A stretch of DNA of 64,000 bases from an uncultured Pelagibacteraceae bacterium (GCA_902566945.1 CACFKZ010000003.1:1-64000), one strand, 5' to 3'; counted from the first letter of the stretch, positions 21,390 to 31,374 are shown. A program made the numbers and translations. Notes: generated by a model not told the origin, from the sequence alone.

Positions 21390-21989
21390 GTGATTCATTT
21401 TAAAAAAATTATATTAATTTCAATTTTATTTATTCTTAGCGCTTGTTCTTCAATCCCGAAAAATACACAAAATAGTTGTGCTATCTTTGAAGAAAGATAT
21501 TTATGGTACAAACATTCGAAGGCTTCTTATGAAAAATGGGGGGCACCTATTCATCTGCAGCTAGCTTTTGTTAAAAAAGAAAGTAACTTCAATTTCCTTG
21601 CGAAGCCCCCAAGAACCAAATTATTTAAAGTAATACCTTTTAAAAGACCTTCTTCTTCATTTGGATACTCTCAAGCAATTAAGGCTACTTGGGAAAAATA
21701 TAAAAGAGAAACAAATAATCCACTAGCTACGAGAGCAAGATTTAAAGACTCAGTAGATTTTATAGGATGGTACATTCATAAAACTAATAAGATATTGAAA
21801 ATTTCCAAAAAAGATCCTTATCGACAATATTTAGCTTATTACAAAGGTTGGGGAGATTATAAAAATTATTCAAAAGATAAAAAAGCTATTATATATGCAA
21901 AATCTGTTAAGGACCTGGCAAAAAAATATAGAAAGCAATTAACACTCTGTAAAAAAAATCTAGATAAAAATAAATATATTATCTTTTAA
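21390..21989 (+). CDS. SLT-like lytic transglycosylase lipoprotein
   Basis: A GTG-started lipoprotein of 199 residues. The signal sequence ends in the lipobox LSAC at about residue 19. The domain that follows has features of soluble lytic transglycosylases: the catalytic glutamate in FVKKESNFNF and SSFGYSQAIKATW. The YYKGWGDYKNYSKD segment resembles the C-terminal part of the SLT fold. It would cleave peptidoglycan in the periplasm. Its end overlaps the convergent RND gene by 11 bases. Confidence 0.78.
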   Translation: MIHFKKIILISILFILSACSSIPKNTQNSCAIFEERYLWYKHSKASYEKWGAPIHLQLAFVKKESNFNFLAKPPRTKLFKVIPFKRPSSSFGYSQAIKATWEKYKRETNNPLATRARFKDSVDFIGWYIHKTNKILKISKKDPYRQYLAYYKGWGDYKNYSKDKKAIIYAKSVKDLAKKYRKQLTLCKKNLDKNKYIIF

Positions 21990-24900
21990 GCTGTTTTTTT
22001 AATTCTATTTCAACTGCGTCTATTCTCTTTGTGCCTTTACCAACTATCGTATAAACAGTGGGTATTACGTAAAGAGTAAAAAAAGTAGAGAATAACATTC
22101 CACCAAATATTGTTATACCAACAGTTAATCGACTTGCAGCACCTGGTCCAGTTCCAAGAATAAGTGGTAAAACTCCAATAATAGTTGAGATACTTGTCAT
22201 AAGAATAGGTCTTAATCTTATCGCAGCAGCCTCAAAAACAGCAACTTCTAAATTTTTTCCTTCTTTTCTAAGTTGATTTGCAAATTCCACAATTAAGATT
22301 CCATTTTTAGCTGATAAGCCAATTAAAATTATTAAAGCAATTTGACTATAAACGTTTAGTGAAGAGCCAACTACTAATAGACCTAATAGACCACCTAGTA
22401 TTGCCATTGGAACAGTTAACATAATTGTAAGTGGATGCCTCCAGCTTTCAAATTGTGCGCTCATAGCTAGATAGGCGGTTATTAAAGCAAGAGCGAAAAT
22501 AACATAAAGCTCAGTATTAGTTTTTTTATACTCTTCACTTTCACCTTTGTAAGCAATCCTAGCCTGTGGAGTATTTTGTTCAACAACTCCAACTAAAAAT
22601 TTTAATGCTTCATCTAAAGAATAATCACCAACAAGTCTTGCTGAAATAGTAACTGCCTTTTGTCTATTATACCTTGCCAAAAATGGTGATTCACCTTCCT
22701 CATCGTAATCAACTAAATTAGATACTGAAACAAGTTTTCCATTATTTTTAGATCTAACAAAAACTTTACTTATGCTATCTGGTTCTTGTCTATCTTTTAT
22801 ATCTCCTTGTAAAATAATAGAGTATTCTTTTCCATCTCTTGTAAAATTCGTTACTCTTTTAGATCCAAAAATAGTCTCAATCGTTTTTCCAATATCTTCG
22901 GTAGAAACACCTAAATCAGCGGCTTTTTTTTGATCAATTTTAACATTAAGTTGTGGTTTATTTAAATCAAAGTCATCTTGTATAGATGTTAGTCCAGGAT
23001 TCTTCCTTGCCTCTCTTTTGATAATTTCCTTCCACTCGACCAGTTGCTCGTAGGTATTGCCCAAAATTACAAACTGAACAGGGCTTTCAATTCCACCAGT
23101 TCTTATTCCTTGGGGCATAATTGGAAAAGCTAAAACGCCTGGCACTTTTCCTATTTCTCTAAAAGACTCCCTCATAATTTCTACTCCATGACGGTTTCTC
23201 TTTTTCCAAGGCTCTAAAAGCACAATAATGAACCCGCTATTAACCTGTTTTGCAGATTTTCCAAACCCAGGAACTCGCATTATTAATCTTCTATATTCAC
23301 CTTTTCCAACTTTTGGCAGTAGTAGTTTTTCAATTTCTTCTGCTCTATCTTTTGTAAAGTTAAATCCAGAGCTTTGAGGAGCTTTAACTATTACAAAAAA
23401 TGCACCTCTATCTTCAGGTGCTATCAATTCTTTTTTTGCAAAATTAAAAAAGAAAATAGTTAGAGCGAGCGTACTCAATAAAAAAATTGTGATTGCTTTT
23501 CTTTTTTTAATCCATTCTAATAATGAAACCTTATATAAGTAAGTAAGATTTTTTAAAAGATTCTCAAATTTAATAACCGTTTTAGATTTTTCCATATTTT
23601 TTCTTAGAAACTTACTGGCTAGCATTGGACTCAGTGAAAGAGCAACAAAACTTGATATGATAACTGCTGAAGCAAGCGTGATCGCTGTTTGAGTGAACAG
23701 TACTCCAGTTATACCCTTAATAAAAATTAAAGGAACAAAAACAGCAACTAGAACTACGGTAGTTGCTACAATTGCAAAAGAAACTTGTTTTGCTCCTTTA
23801 TATGCAGCAACTAAAGGAGTATCTCCTAACTCTATTCTTCTCACAATATTTTCAAGCATCACTATGGCATCATCAACCACTATTCCAATAGCCAAAACTA
23901 AAGCCATCAAAGTGAATAAATTTATTGAAAAATCAAAAATATATATAGATAGAAATGTAGAAATTAATGATACCGGTAGAGCAATTAAAGGTACTATTAA
24001 CGCTCTTAAGTTTCCTAAAAATAAATAGATAATTATAGTTACTAATATTAGAGCAATGACTAAAGTTTTATAAACTTCCTTAATTGCAGTTTTTATATAA
24101 TTACTTCTGTCAAAAGATACTTCTAAAGTTGTGCCTGGAGGTAAACTTGGTCTTAGTTCTTGCATTTTTTCTTTAATACCATTTGCTACAGCAATAGTAT
24201 TTGCATCTGATTGTTGGTATATACCTATTCCAACTACTTGTTTGCCATTTCCTTTAAATATGGTTCTTGTTGACTCAGCACCTAATTCTATTCTTGAAAC
24301 ATCAGATAAAGTAATTATTGAGCCATCTTTGGCTCTTTTCAGTGGTAAATTTTTATAATTTTCTACATCTTCGTAAGCTTTATCGAGTTTAATTGTTAAA
24401 TCTATATCTTTAGACTCAATTCGACCAGCTGGAAACTCAACATTTTCTTTTCTTAAAACTGCCTCAACCTCCTGCGTTGTCAAATCTCTTGCAGCTAAAG
24501 CTAGAGGGTCCAGCCAAACTCTTAACGAGAGTTCTCTTTGACCTCCAAGTCTCACTCTACCAACACCGTCGACGGTGGACAGCGAGTCTGTTATACGCCT
24601 GTCAGCGAAGTCAGTTAGCTCGAGGTCCGTCATAGTTTCAGAACTAAAAGATAACCACATCGTCGTACGCATTTGTCCGCTTTGCTTGAATATTTCAGGT
24701 TGTTCGGCACCGTCAGGTAAATTATCTAAAACTCTGGACACAGAGCTTCTAACATCGTTAGCTACATCATCTAAATCTAAATCCGTTTCAAAAGTGAGAG
24801 TAATTCTAGAGCTTTCATCTTCACTGAAAGAGTCGATTGTCTCTAAGCCTGGAGTGCCTCCAACAAAATCCTCAATTTTTTGTGTGATTTGAGTATCAAC

Positions 24901-25074
24901 TACTTCAGCAGAAGCGCCTCTATATTCAGTTTGAATTGTAACAACAGGCGGTTGCACATCAGGTAATTCATCTGTAGGGATTTCTTGAAAAGTTACTAAA
25001 CCAAATATAACTAAAACCAAACTCATTACTGAGGCTACAACAGGTCTTTTGATTGAAAGGTCAGTTAAAAACAT
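21979..25074 (-). CDS. RND-family efflux pump inner-membrane subunit
   Basis: A 1031-residue proton-driven exporter of the AcrB/MexB class. Twelve transmembrane helices with two large periplasmic loops are apparent. The proton-relay aspartates lie in IGIVVDDAIVMLENIVRR and the partner lysine in IGLSAKNGILIVEFANQLR. The N-terminus SIKRPVVASVMSLVLVIFGL is characteristic. The adaptor gene abuts it with no gap. No outer-membrane channel gene is nearby, so that partner must be encoded elsewhere. The substrate is unknown. Confidence 0.92.
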   Translation of the reverse strand: MFLTDLSIKRPVVASVMSLVLVIFGLVTFQEIPTDELPDVQPPVVTIQTEYRGASAEVVDTQITQKIEDFVGGTPGLETIDSFSEDESSRITLTFETDLDLDDVANDVRSSVSRVLDNLPDGAEQPEIFKQSGQMRTTMWLSFSSETMTDLELTDFADRRITDSLSTVDGVGRVRLGGQRELSLRVWLDPLALAARDLTTQEVEAVLRKENVEFPAGRIESKDIDLTIKLDKAYEDVENYKNLPLKRAKDGSIITLSDVSRIELGAESTRTIFKGNGKQVVGIGIYQQSDANTIAVANGIKEKMQELRPSLPPGTTLEVSFDRSNYIKTAIKEVYKTLVIALILVTIIIYLFLGNLRALIVPLIALPVSLISTFLSIYIFDFSINLFTLMALVLAIGIVVDDAIVMLENIVRRIELGDTPLVAAYKGAKQVSFAIVATTVVLVAVFVPLIFIKGITGVLFTQTAITLASAVIISSFVALSLSPMLASKFLRKNMEKSKTVIKFENLLKNLTYLYKVSLLEWIKKRKAITIFLLSTLALTIFFFNFAKKELIAPEDRGAFFVIVKAPQSSGFNFTKDRAEEIEKLLLPKVGKGEYRRLIMRVPGFGKSAKQVNSGFIIVLLEPWKKRNRHGVEIMRESFREIGKVPGVLAFPIMPQGIRTGGIESPVQFVILGNTYEQLVEWKEIIKREARKNPGLTSIQDDFDLNKPQLNVKIDQKKAADLGVSTEDIGKTIETIFGSKRVTNFTRDGKEYSIILQGDIKDRQEPDSISKVFVRSKNNGKLVSVSNLVDYDEEGESPFLARYNRQKAVTISARLVGDYSLDEALKFLVGVVEQNTPQARIAYKGESEEYKKTNTELYVIFALALITAYLAMSAQFESWRHPLTIMLTVPMAILGGLLGLLVVGSSLNVYSQIALIILIGLSAKNGILIVEFANQLRKEGKNLEVAVFEAAAIRLRPILMTSISTIIGVLPLILGTGPGAASRLTVGITIFGGMLFSTFFTLYVIPTVYTIVGKGTKRIDAVEIELKKQLKR

Positions 25075-25947
25075 TTATTTGGCTGATGTAATAATTTTTA
25101 TTTTACCTTTATCTCTTACTTTAGATACACCCTCACTAATGACAAGATCACCTTCATTTAATCCAGATATAACTGAAACTTTACCAAAATTTCTTTTACC
25201 AATTTCTATATTCTTTTTTACAGCAGTATTATCATTAACCATATAGACAAATGCAGTCTTTCCTTGAATTGTCACCGCACTTTCTGGAACACCAATTTGG
25301 TTTTTTTCATCATAAATAATTTTTACAGTCATTAATTGACCAGGAATGATTTCAAAATTTGAATTATCTACTATTATTCTTGAAAGAATCGATCTAGTAG
25401 AGGGGTCAATACGAGAACTTATTGTTTCTATTTTACCCTTAAAAATTTTTTTGTAAGCAGAACTAGTAACCTCAGCTTTTAGCCCTGTTTTAAGAACACC
25501 TACATAATTTTCAGGCACTTTTATATCTATTATGATATTTTTGAGATCATCAAGTGTAATAATTAAACTCTCAGAACCCAAAACACCTTGAGCTATTTCT
25601 CTTTTTCCTACTTTACCAGCAAAATCTGCTATTAAATTTTCTCCATCTTTCAATGCAAGAATTATTTCTCCTTTTTTTACAAATCTATTTTCTAAATTAA
25701 GTTTTCCATTAATATTACTCGCTTGAACCCTATAGGCTTTTGAGTTTTGAGCAATTGCGGTACCAAAAGTTTCAATACTTTTATAAAAAAGCGATTTTTC
25801 AACAGTTGAAACGATTACACCTGGAGCTGGTCTCACGCTAAATTTTTTTTTAAAATGAAGATTTAAAAAGTGCCTCGCTGTTATGATTGCAAAAATAGCT
25901 ATAAAAAAAATTATTAGGAAAGTTTTGATTTTTGAAGAAGTTGTCAT
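25075..25947 (-). CDS. RND efflux periplasmic adaptor (HlyD/MFP family)
   Basis: This 290-residue protein begins with a single membrane anchor (residues 8-27) and then has the lipoyl/barrel pattern of membrane-fusion proteins (ENRFVKKGEIILALKDGE, IIPGQLMTVKIIYDE, ISGLNEGDLVISEG). It is short for the family and seems to lack a long coiled-coil hairpin. It would bridge the adjacent RND pump to an outer-membrane channel. The two genes abut directly. Confidence 0.88.
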   Translation of the reverse strand: MTTSSKIKTFLIIFFIAIFAIITARHFLNLHFKKKFSVRPAPGVIVSTVEKSLFYKSIETFGTAIAQNSKAYRVQASNINGKLNLENRFVKKGEIILALKDGENLIADFAGKVGKREIAQGVLGSESLIITLDDLKNIIIDIKVPENYVGVLKTGLKAEVTSSAYKKIFKGKIETISSRIDPSTRSILSRIIVDNSNFEIIPGQLMTVKIIYDEKNQIGVPESAVTIQGKTAFVYMVNDNTAVKKNIEIGKRNFGKVSVISGLNEGDLVISEGVSKVRDKGKIKIITSAK

Positions 25948-25950
25948 ATT

Positions 25951-26763
25951 TTAATTTAATCCGTACTCTGCCCATGAACCGTCATAGATAACAGGTTTTT
26001 TACCACTTATAATAGAATATGCTAGTCCTAATACAGTACTGGTCACACCACTGCCGCATAAAAAAGCCTTATCTTTCTCATTATTAATTTTTTTTTCTTC
26101 AAAAATACGTTTTAACTCATTTACCTTTTTAAAGGTTCCGTCCTCATTAATTAATAATTGAAATGGTAAATTTATAGAATTTTTTACATGTCCGCTCCTT
26201 AATCCTTCTCGTGGCTCAGGCTGTAGACCTAAAAATCTTTTCTCGCTTCTTGCATCAATTAATTGAAATTTTTTGTTTATTATATTTTCATTTACTTGTT
26301 CTTTATTAATTACTAAGGAATTATCTTCAACTGCATTATATTTTGTCTCAATAATTTTAGATGTATCTTTAGATGTTGATTTTTTTTCAATTAACCATTT
26401 GCTAAAACCACCATCTAATACAGAAATTAGATTAGGATCATGACCAAAGTAGATAAAAGTATACCAAACCCTACATGCGCTTAACACATCTGAATTATCA
26501 TAAACAACTACATGATCAGAATTTTTAATACCTAAACTAGATACTATAATCTCCCAATCTTTTTCTTGAGGCAACATATGAGGTAAAGGCGAATTTTGAT
26601 TTGAATACTTATCGATATCGAAAAAAATTGAGTTTTGGATATGGTTCAATTTATATTCTTCTTCTGCTTTTCTATTTGAATTTGGAAGATGCCATGAAGC
26701 ATCAAGTATTTTTACTTTATTTAGATTTTTTTCTAACCAATCTGTAGAAACAAGTTGTTTCAT
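25951..26763 (-). CDS. sseA: 3-mercaptopyruvate/thiosulfate sulfurtransferase
   Basis: Two rhodanese domains in 270 residues. The N-terminal inactive domain has VSTDWLEKNL and ILDASWHLP. The C-terminal domain holds the active-site cysteine in FLCGSGVTSTV; the CG-S-GVT loop is typical of mercaptopyruvate sulfurtransferases. It would transfer sulfur to thiols or cyanide. It overlaps msrA by four bases, placing it in a sulfur/redox-repair pair. Confidence 0.88.
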   Translation of the reverse strand: MKQLVSTDWLEKNLNKVKILDASWHLPNSNRKAEEEYKLNHIQNSIFFDIDKYSNQNSPLPHMLPQEKDWEIIVSSLGIKNSDHVVVYDNSDVLSACRVWYTFIYFGHDPNLISVLDGGFSKWLIEKKSTSKDTSKIIETKYNAVEDNSLVINKEQVNENIINKKFQLIDARSEKRFLGLQPEPREGLRSGHVKNSINLPFQLLINEDGTFKKVNELKRIFEEKKINNEKDKAFLCGSGVTSTVLGLAYSIISGKKPVIYDGSWAEYGLN

Positions 26764-27218
26764 CTTCTGTTCTTCATGATATATTTTTGATGATAATCCT
26801 CTGCAGTTACATATGTTGTTAAAGGATTAATATTTGTCACAACTTTACCACCTAAAGTTTTATTAAATCTATCTTTTACAGCAGAAGCTATTTTTTTTTG
26901 TTCGTCATTAATGTAAAATATTTCACTTCTATACTGAGGTCCCACATCAGGGTATTGCATATCTTTCTGTGTTGGATCATGCATTTTGAAAAAAAGATCA
27001 AGAATTTTTTCATAGCTTATAATTTTTTCATCAAATTCGATTTTAACTGTTTCTGCATGGCCAGTGTTACCTTTACAAACTTTTTCGTAATTAACATTTT
27101 CATCTTTTCCACCAGCATAACCAACCTCTGTGGAAATTATACCTGGTTTTGTTCTAAAGCTTTCCTCTATGCCCCAAAAGCAACCACCGCAAACATAAGC
27201 CTTTTTTAATTCATTCAT
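26760..27218 (-). CDS. msrA: Peptide-methionine (S)-S-oxide reductase
   Basis: MsrA repairs oxidised methionine. The catalytic motif GGCFWGIEESF is near residue 12, followed by VGYAGG, GNTGHAETV and HDPTQ, then YRSEIFY. The 152-residue length is compact but complete. No msrB is next to it. Its stop overlaps the sulfurtransferase start. Confidence 0.94.
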   Translation of the reverse strand: MNELKKAYVCGGCFWGIEESFRTKPGIISTEVGYAGGKDENVNYEKVCKGNTGHAETVKIEFDEKIISYEKILDLFFKMHDPTQKDMQYPDVGPQYRSEIFYINDEQKKIASAVKDRFNKTLGGKVVTNINPLTTYVTAEDYHQKYIMKNRR

Positions 27219-27249
27219 AATGTGATAAACAATATTTGAGGATAATGAA

Positions 27250-28128
27250 TTGTTAACTAAAAATCAATTAGGGGTATGTTATGGGATCGCATCTGTCGCA
27301 TGTTTTGCGATGATGGATGCTTCTGTGAAGTGGCTAGATATGCTTCCTGTTGGACAAGTTTTATTTGCTCGGTTCTTTTTTGGATTAATTCCTATTCTCA
27401 TGCTTGTACCTAGAAGTGAATATAAAACTTTTTATAAAACAACTCGGCCTAAGCTTCACGCAGCGAGAGCTATAGCAGGTTTTTTTGCGATCGTTTCTTT
27501 GTTTATTGCACTTAGAGAAATGCCTCTTGCAGATGTAGTGAGTTTAACTTTTGGAGGTCCGATTTTCGTTACTCTTGGTTCTATATTTTTTTTATCTGAA
27601 AAAGTGGGTATTAGAAGATGGTCTGCAGTGTTTATTGGATTTATTGGAATGTTAATGATTGTTAAACCAGCTTATGATGAATTAAATATTTATTATATAT
27701 TTCCAATAATTTTTTGTATTTTCTTTGCATGCGTAGCCCTAAGCATAAGAAGCTTATCATCTACCGAACCTAATTATAGAATTGCCTTGTACTTTTCTTT
27801 ACTAAGCATGGTAGGTGGTTTAGTAACACTTCCTTTTGGTTGGATTATGCCATCAAAATTTGAACTCTTTCTTCTTATTTTTACAGGTATAATTGGTTCA
27901 GTAGCTAATATTTTACTTACAGTGTCGCTAAGAATTGCTGAAGCATCACTAGTTACACCAACAAAATATTTAAATTTAGTATTTGCAATATTACTAGGAT
28001 ATTTCATTTGGGGCGAAATACCAAAAGTACTGACTCTTTTGGGTGCTGGTTTAATAATTGTAAGTTCTGCAATTATTTTTATGAGAGAGTCTCAACTTAA
28101 AAAACAGGTTGTAAGTCCTAGGCCGTGA
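27250..28128 (+). CDS. EamA/DMT-family transporter
   Basis: A ten-helix drug/metabolite transporter of 292 residues with two EamA repeats. Typical features include GIASVACFAMMDASVKWL at the N-terminus and PTKYLNLVFAILLGYFIWGE in the second repeat. A TTG at 27250 is the best start: a GAGG ribosome-binding site precedes it and the next in-frame ATG would remove most of the first helix. The last bases overlap the glycosylase GTG. The substrate is unknown. Confidence 0.85.
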   Translation: MLTKNQLGVCYGIASVACFAMMDASVKWLDMLPVGQVLFARFFFGLIPILMLVPRSEYKTFYKTTRPKLHAARAIAGFFAIVSLFIALREMPLADVVSLTFGGPIFVTLGSIFFLSEKVGIRRWSAVFIGFIGMLMIVKPAYDELNIYYIFPIIFCIFFACVALSIRSLSSTEPNYRIALYFSLLSMVGGLVTLPFGWIMPSKFELFLLIFTGIIGSVANILLTVSLRIAEASLVTPTKYLNLVFAILLGYFIWGEIPKVLTLLGAGLIIVSSAIIFMRESQLKKQVVSPRP

Positions 28129-28748
28129 GCAAGTATCCAAGTTACTGGCCAAAAGCAATAAAAATTTTATCTAAAAAAGATAAAGTACTAAAAAAACTTA
28201 TTATAAAATATAACGATAAATTCCTTACAACAAGAAAAGATATTTTTTATTCATTGTGTAAGAGCATTATTTCACAACAATTATCTACTTTTTCAGCTTC
28301 AGCAGTATTTAATCGATTTCAAAAAAAAGTTGGGAAAATTAAGCCAACCCAAGTTGCCAAATTCTCAATTTCGCAGATTAAATCTTGTGGCATGACCAAA
28401 CAAAAAGCAAAAGGAATTAAAGAACTTGCGATAAAAATGATAAGAAAAGAATTTGATCCAAAATTAATTAATAAAATGAATGATGAGCAGGCTATTGAGT
28501 ATCTATCATCTCTTAGACAAATAGGTAGGTGGAGCGCTGAAATGATATTATTATTTACTTACAATAGATCTAATATTTGGCCTTTGCAAGACATTGGTTT
28601 ATTGAGAGCAATATCAAATAATTATAAGAAAAAATACTTTCCTCCAAAAAGTTTTTTAAATAAACTTTATAAAAAATTTACACCTTATTGTTCAGTTGCT
28701 ACGTGGTATCTCTGGCGCAGTATTGACGATGAACCAATCCAATATTAA
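28125..28748 (+). CDS. AlkA-like DNA-3-methyladenine glycosylase
   Basis: A helix-hairpin-helix-GPD DNA glycosylase of 207 residues, which would remove alkylated bases. The N-terminal SIISQQLSTFSASAVFNRF and CGMTKQKAKGIKELA are family motifs. The HhH element is LRQIGRWSAEMILLF and the catalytic aspartate sits in IWPLQDIGLLRAI. The GTG start overlaps the transporter stop. The protein ends with YCSVATWYLWRSID as in AlkA-type enzymes. Confidence 0.88.
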   Translation: MSKYPSYWPKAIKILSKKDKVLKKLIIKYNDKFLTTRKDIFYSLCKSIISQQLSTFSASAVFNRFQKKVGKIKPTQVAKFSISQIKSCGMTKQKAKGIKELAIKMIRKEFDPKLINKMNDEQAIEYLSSLRQIGRWSAEMILLFTYNRSNIWPLQDIGLLRAISNNYKKKYFPPKSFLNKLYKKFTPYCSVATWYLWRSIDDEPIQY

Positions 28749-29032
28749 GCCCCTTCAATCGTTTGATGTTGACGTTCTGCGTAGCCTTCAAGAACAGAGT
28801 GTGCATCTTGATACTCTTTTGAATTGTAAAAGTTATTAGCTTCATCGTAGGATGGAAACTCAATTACAACTGTTCTTGGAGATTTATCGCCCTCATTAGA
28901 TGTAGATCTTCCGCCTCTAATTAAAAATTTTCCCTTATATTTTTCAACTGCTGCTTTAGCTTTGACTGCGTATTCTTTTAACTTTTCCTCATTACTTATA
29001 CTTTTATAAACACAAACTACGTATCCTTTCAT
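28745..29032 (-). CDS. DUF1330 family protein
   Basis: A 95-residue protein with the alpha-beta dimeric ferredoxin-like pattern of DUF1330: YVVCVYKSI, YKGKFLIRGGRS, TVVIEFPSYDEANNFYNS and EYQDAHSVLEGYAERQ. The family has no settled function. It converges on the glycosylase gene with a four-base overlap. Confidence 0.85.
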   Translation of the reverse strand: MKGYVVCVYKSISNEEKLKEYAVKAKAAVEKYKGKFLIRGGRSTSNEGDKSPRTVVIEFPSYDEANNFYNSKEYQDAHSVLEGYAERQHQTIEGA

Positions 29033-29065
29033 TTACAACTCCTTTAAAATAAATTAACTTTTTTC

Positions 29066-29593
29066 ATGGCAGATAAACTTATCATTGATTGGAAAGAGTA
29101 TAATCTAATCGTTGAAAAATTAGCAATACAAATTCATGAAAGTGGTTTTAAACCAAACTTACTTATTGGTATTGCTAGAGGTGGTCTTCCAATTACTGAT
29201 GTCTTAAGCCGAGTTTTTAAACTAAAGTGCGCCTATCTTGCCGTAGAATCATACTCTGGAGAGGGCACAGAAGATCAACAAGGAGATTTGGTTTTCTCAA
29301 GAGAAATGAGCTCTACTGTTCAAGACATGAAAGGCAACATTCTTTTATGTGATGACTTATCTGATACAGGGGTAACACTAAATAAAAGTATTGATTGGCT
29401 AAAAAAATATCCACCCCTCAAAGGCAATATAAAAGAAATTAAAACTGCTGTGCTTTGGAAGAAAAAAGACTCAACTTTTGAACCCGATTTTTGTGCTCAA
29501 AGATTAGATAGTAACCCATGGATTGTTCAACCGTTCGAGCATTATGAAGAGATAAAAGTTCAGGATTTAATTAAGAAACATCAGAAGAATTAA
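29066..29593 (+). CDS. Phosphoribosyltransferase (xanthine/guanine-type)
   Basis: A 175-residue type I phosphoribosyltransferase. The PRPP loop LLCDDLSDTGVTL is at about residue 92 and the PPi loop is near IGIARGGLPITDVL. It is closest in layout to bacterial and archaeal xanthine/guanine enzymes that salvage purine bases. A purine permease gene is convergent immediately downstream, across a shared terminator, which fits a salvage role. Specificity cannot be read from the sequence. Confidence 0.82.
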   Translation: MADKLIIDWKEYNLIVEKLAIQIHESGFKPNLLIGIARGGLPITDVLSRVFKLKCAYLAVESYSGEGTEDQQGDLVFSREMSSTVQDMKGNILLCDDLSDTGVTLNKSIDWLKKYPPLKGNIKEIKTAVLWKKKDSTFEPDFCAQRLDSNPWIVQPFEHYEEIKVQDLIKKHQKN

Positions 29594-29617
29594 GGGCCAG
29601 AATTAACTGGCCCTTAA
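29590..29617. terminator. Bidirectional terminator between phosphoribosyltransferase and permease
   Basis: TTAAGGGCCAG (29590-29600) and CTGGCCCTTAA (29607-29617) form a perfect 11-bp stem with an AATTAA loop between two convergent genes. T-rich sequence flanks it on both sides. Confidence 0.75.
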
Positions 29618-29621
29618 ATAT

Positions 29622-30938
29622 TTAAACTACAGCAAAGTAAGCTACGCTAGCAATAGCAATTACATAAACTGCTCCAGAAACTTTACTTCCTTGACCAGTT
29701 AATAATTTTATCAAAGCATAACTTAAAAAGCCCAAAGCTAAACCTGCAGAAATTGAGTAAGTCAAAGGCATTGCTAAAGTAGCAATTACGGCCGGAAGAT
29801 ACTCGCTTACATCTTTCCAATTCAAGTCTTTTAAGTTTTTCATGAACATACTCGCAATAACAACTAATGCTGCTCCATCTATAGGAGCTGGTATGCTTGT
29901 TGCAAGCGGTGAGATGAACAAACATAGTAAGAATAAAACTCCACAACCAACTGCAACGAGACCTGAGCGCCCGCCTACAGACACGCCACCTGCGGCCTCA
30001 ATGTAACTCGTGACGTTCGACGTACCAGTTAGTCCACCAACTACTGTTCCAACTGAGTCAGCCATCAAAGCTCTATCAACATCTTTGATGTTTCCTTTTT
30101 TATCTATTCTACCTGTCTCTTTTGCAATCGCAGTTAAAGTAGAATTCGTATCAAGGACATCTACGAAGAATAGTGTAAAAACTACTGTTGCACCACTCGC
30201 TGACATAATAGCTGAAAAATCAAATTCTAAAAAGTATCCCATTTCAGGAATTGATCCAACAACACCATTAAATTTTGCAAGACCAGTTACCCAAGCAATA
30301 GTTGAAAATAAAATTATACCTATAATTATTGATCCTTTACTAATCATTCCTAAGTTTAATTTTTGCAAAACAACAATAAATATTAAAGCAGCACATGCCA
30401 GAATTGTCATCGGAGAAGTCATATCTCCAAGTTGAACTAATGTTATTGGCGCATCTTTTATGACGGCCATTAAACTAATTCCAATTACAAAAAGAAAAGC
30501 GCCTATTCCCGCGGCGATTCCATTTTTAAGTGACATAGGCACTGCATTGACTAAATATTTTCTAATTGGACTTACTGATAATATTACAAACAATATTCCA
30601 GAAACTAAAATTGCACCCAAAGCTTGCTCAGGTGTAAATCCTAGTTGCGCACATACATAGTATGAAACTGTTGAATTTAATCCCATACCCGAAGCGAGCG
30701 CAATCGGCTGGTTTGCCCAGAGTCCCATCACGAAACATGCTATCGCTGCTGAAATTATTGTTGCTACAAAAACAAAATTGAAATCAAAAAATCCCTTTTC
30801 TGGTCCAGCAAATTCACCAGAAAGTATCAACGGATTTAAAAATATCACATATGCAGTTAGCAAAAAAGTTGTAACTGATGCGTTCAACTCTGTTCGCATA
30901 TTTGTTTTAAGTTCTTTAAATTTAAAAAATTTTTCCAT
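29622..30938 (-). CDS. AzgA-type NCS2 purine permease
   Basis: A 438-residue membrane protein with about 12-14 helices. The N-terminus MRTELNASVTTFLLTAYVIFLNPLIL and GMGLNSTVSYYVC, AGIGAFLFVIGISL and VDVLDTNSTLTAIAKETG are typical of the adenine/guanine/hypoxanthine AzgA branch of NCS2. A strong AAGGAGAA ribosome-binding site precedes the start. It would import purine bases for the neighbouring phosphoribosyltransferase. The 130-base leader shows no recognisable purine riboswitch. Confidence 0.9.
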   Translation of the reverse strand: MEKFFKFKELKTNMRTELNASVTTFLLTAYVIFLNPLILSGEFAGPEKGFFDFNFVFVATIISAAIACFVMGLWANQPIALASGMGLNSTVSYYVCAQLGFTPEQALGAILVSGILFVILSVSPIRKYLVNAVPMSLKNGIAAGIGAFLFVIGISLMAVIKDAPITLVQLGDMTSPMTILACAALIFIVVLQKLNLGMISKGSIIIGIILFSTIAWVTGLAKFNGVVGSIPEMGYFLEFDFSAIMSASGATVVFTLFFVDVLDTNSTLTAIAKETGRIDKKGNIKDVDRALMADSVGTVVGGLTGTSNVTSYIEAAGGVSVGGRSGLVAVGCGVLFLLCLFISPLATSIPAPIDGAALVVIASMFMKNLKDLNWKDVSEYLPAVIATLAMPLTYSISAGLALGFLSYALIKLLTGQGSKVSGAVYVIAIASVAYFAVV

Positions 30939-31068
30939 ATATTCTCCTTTTGAAGTTTTTTAATGGATAATTGTTAAGAAATCTTATTTAAATTTCTCAG
31001 AACTGGCATGATTCAACTATAAGTAAATATATCTGTTTATAACTTTACGTTATAAAATAAGGTTAAGA

Positions 31069-31374
31069 ATGAAAAAATTTTTTAAAGTAATTTTATTCAC
31101 ATTATTGATTGTTTCATTGGCGGGGTGCCAGACAGTTTCAAAAAAAATTGATGATACTACAGCTAAAGAGGAAAAAGAATTGAGCAAATGGTTAAATAAA
31201 CCTGAAGAAGATCTTAAAAGCTTTTATGGTCAACCTGATAAAGTTGAGTTTTTAAAGACTAGAAATAGGAATTACGTCTATATTACTGAGAAATATAAGA
31301 TTAAGTGTGAACGTAAATTTGAGGTAAATCCAAGGAATATTGTGGTTGGTTTTAGTAGTAAAAACTGCTTTTGA
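31069..31374 (+). CDS. Small SmpA/OmlA-like lipoprotein
   Basis: A 101-residue predicted lipoprotein with signal peptide and lipobox LAGC at residues 17-20. The mature part LNKPEEDLKSFYGQPDKVEF and YVYITEKYKIKCERKF resembles the small BamE/SmpA-like fold, in which a helix leads into GxPD and a beta pair. That resemblance is tentative. A strong hairpin follows the stop. Confidence 0.65.
   Translation: MKKFFKVILFTLLIVSLAGCQTVSKKIDDTTAKEEKELSKWLNKPEEDLKSFYGQPDKVEFLKTRNRNYVYITEKYKIKCERKFEVNPRNIVVGFSSKNCF

Noticed and set aside
24131-24892. Several plus-strand frames inside the RND pump gene
   Set aside because: They are antisense shadows of a long conserved coding region with no ribosome-binding sites or family features.
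30939-31068. Purine riboswitch before the NCS2 permease
   Set aside because: The conserved core of purine aptamers is not visible; only a good ribosome-binding site was seen.
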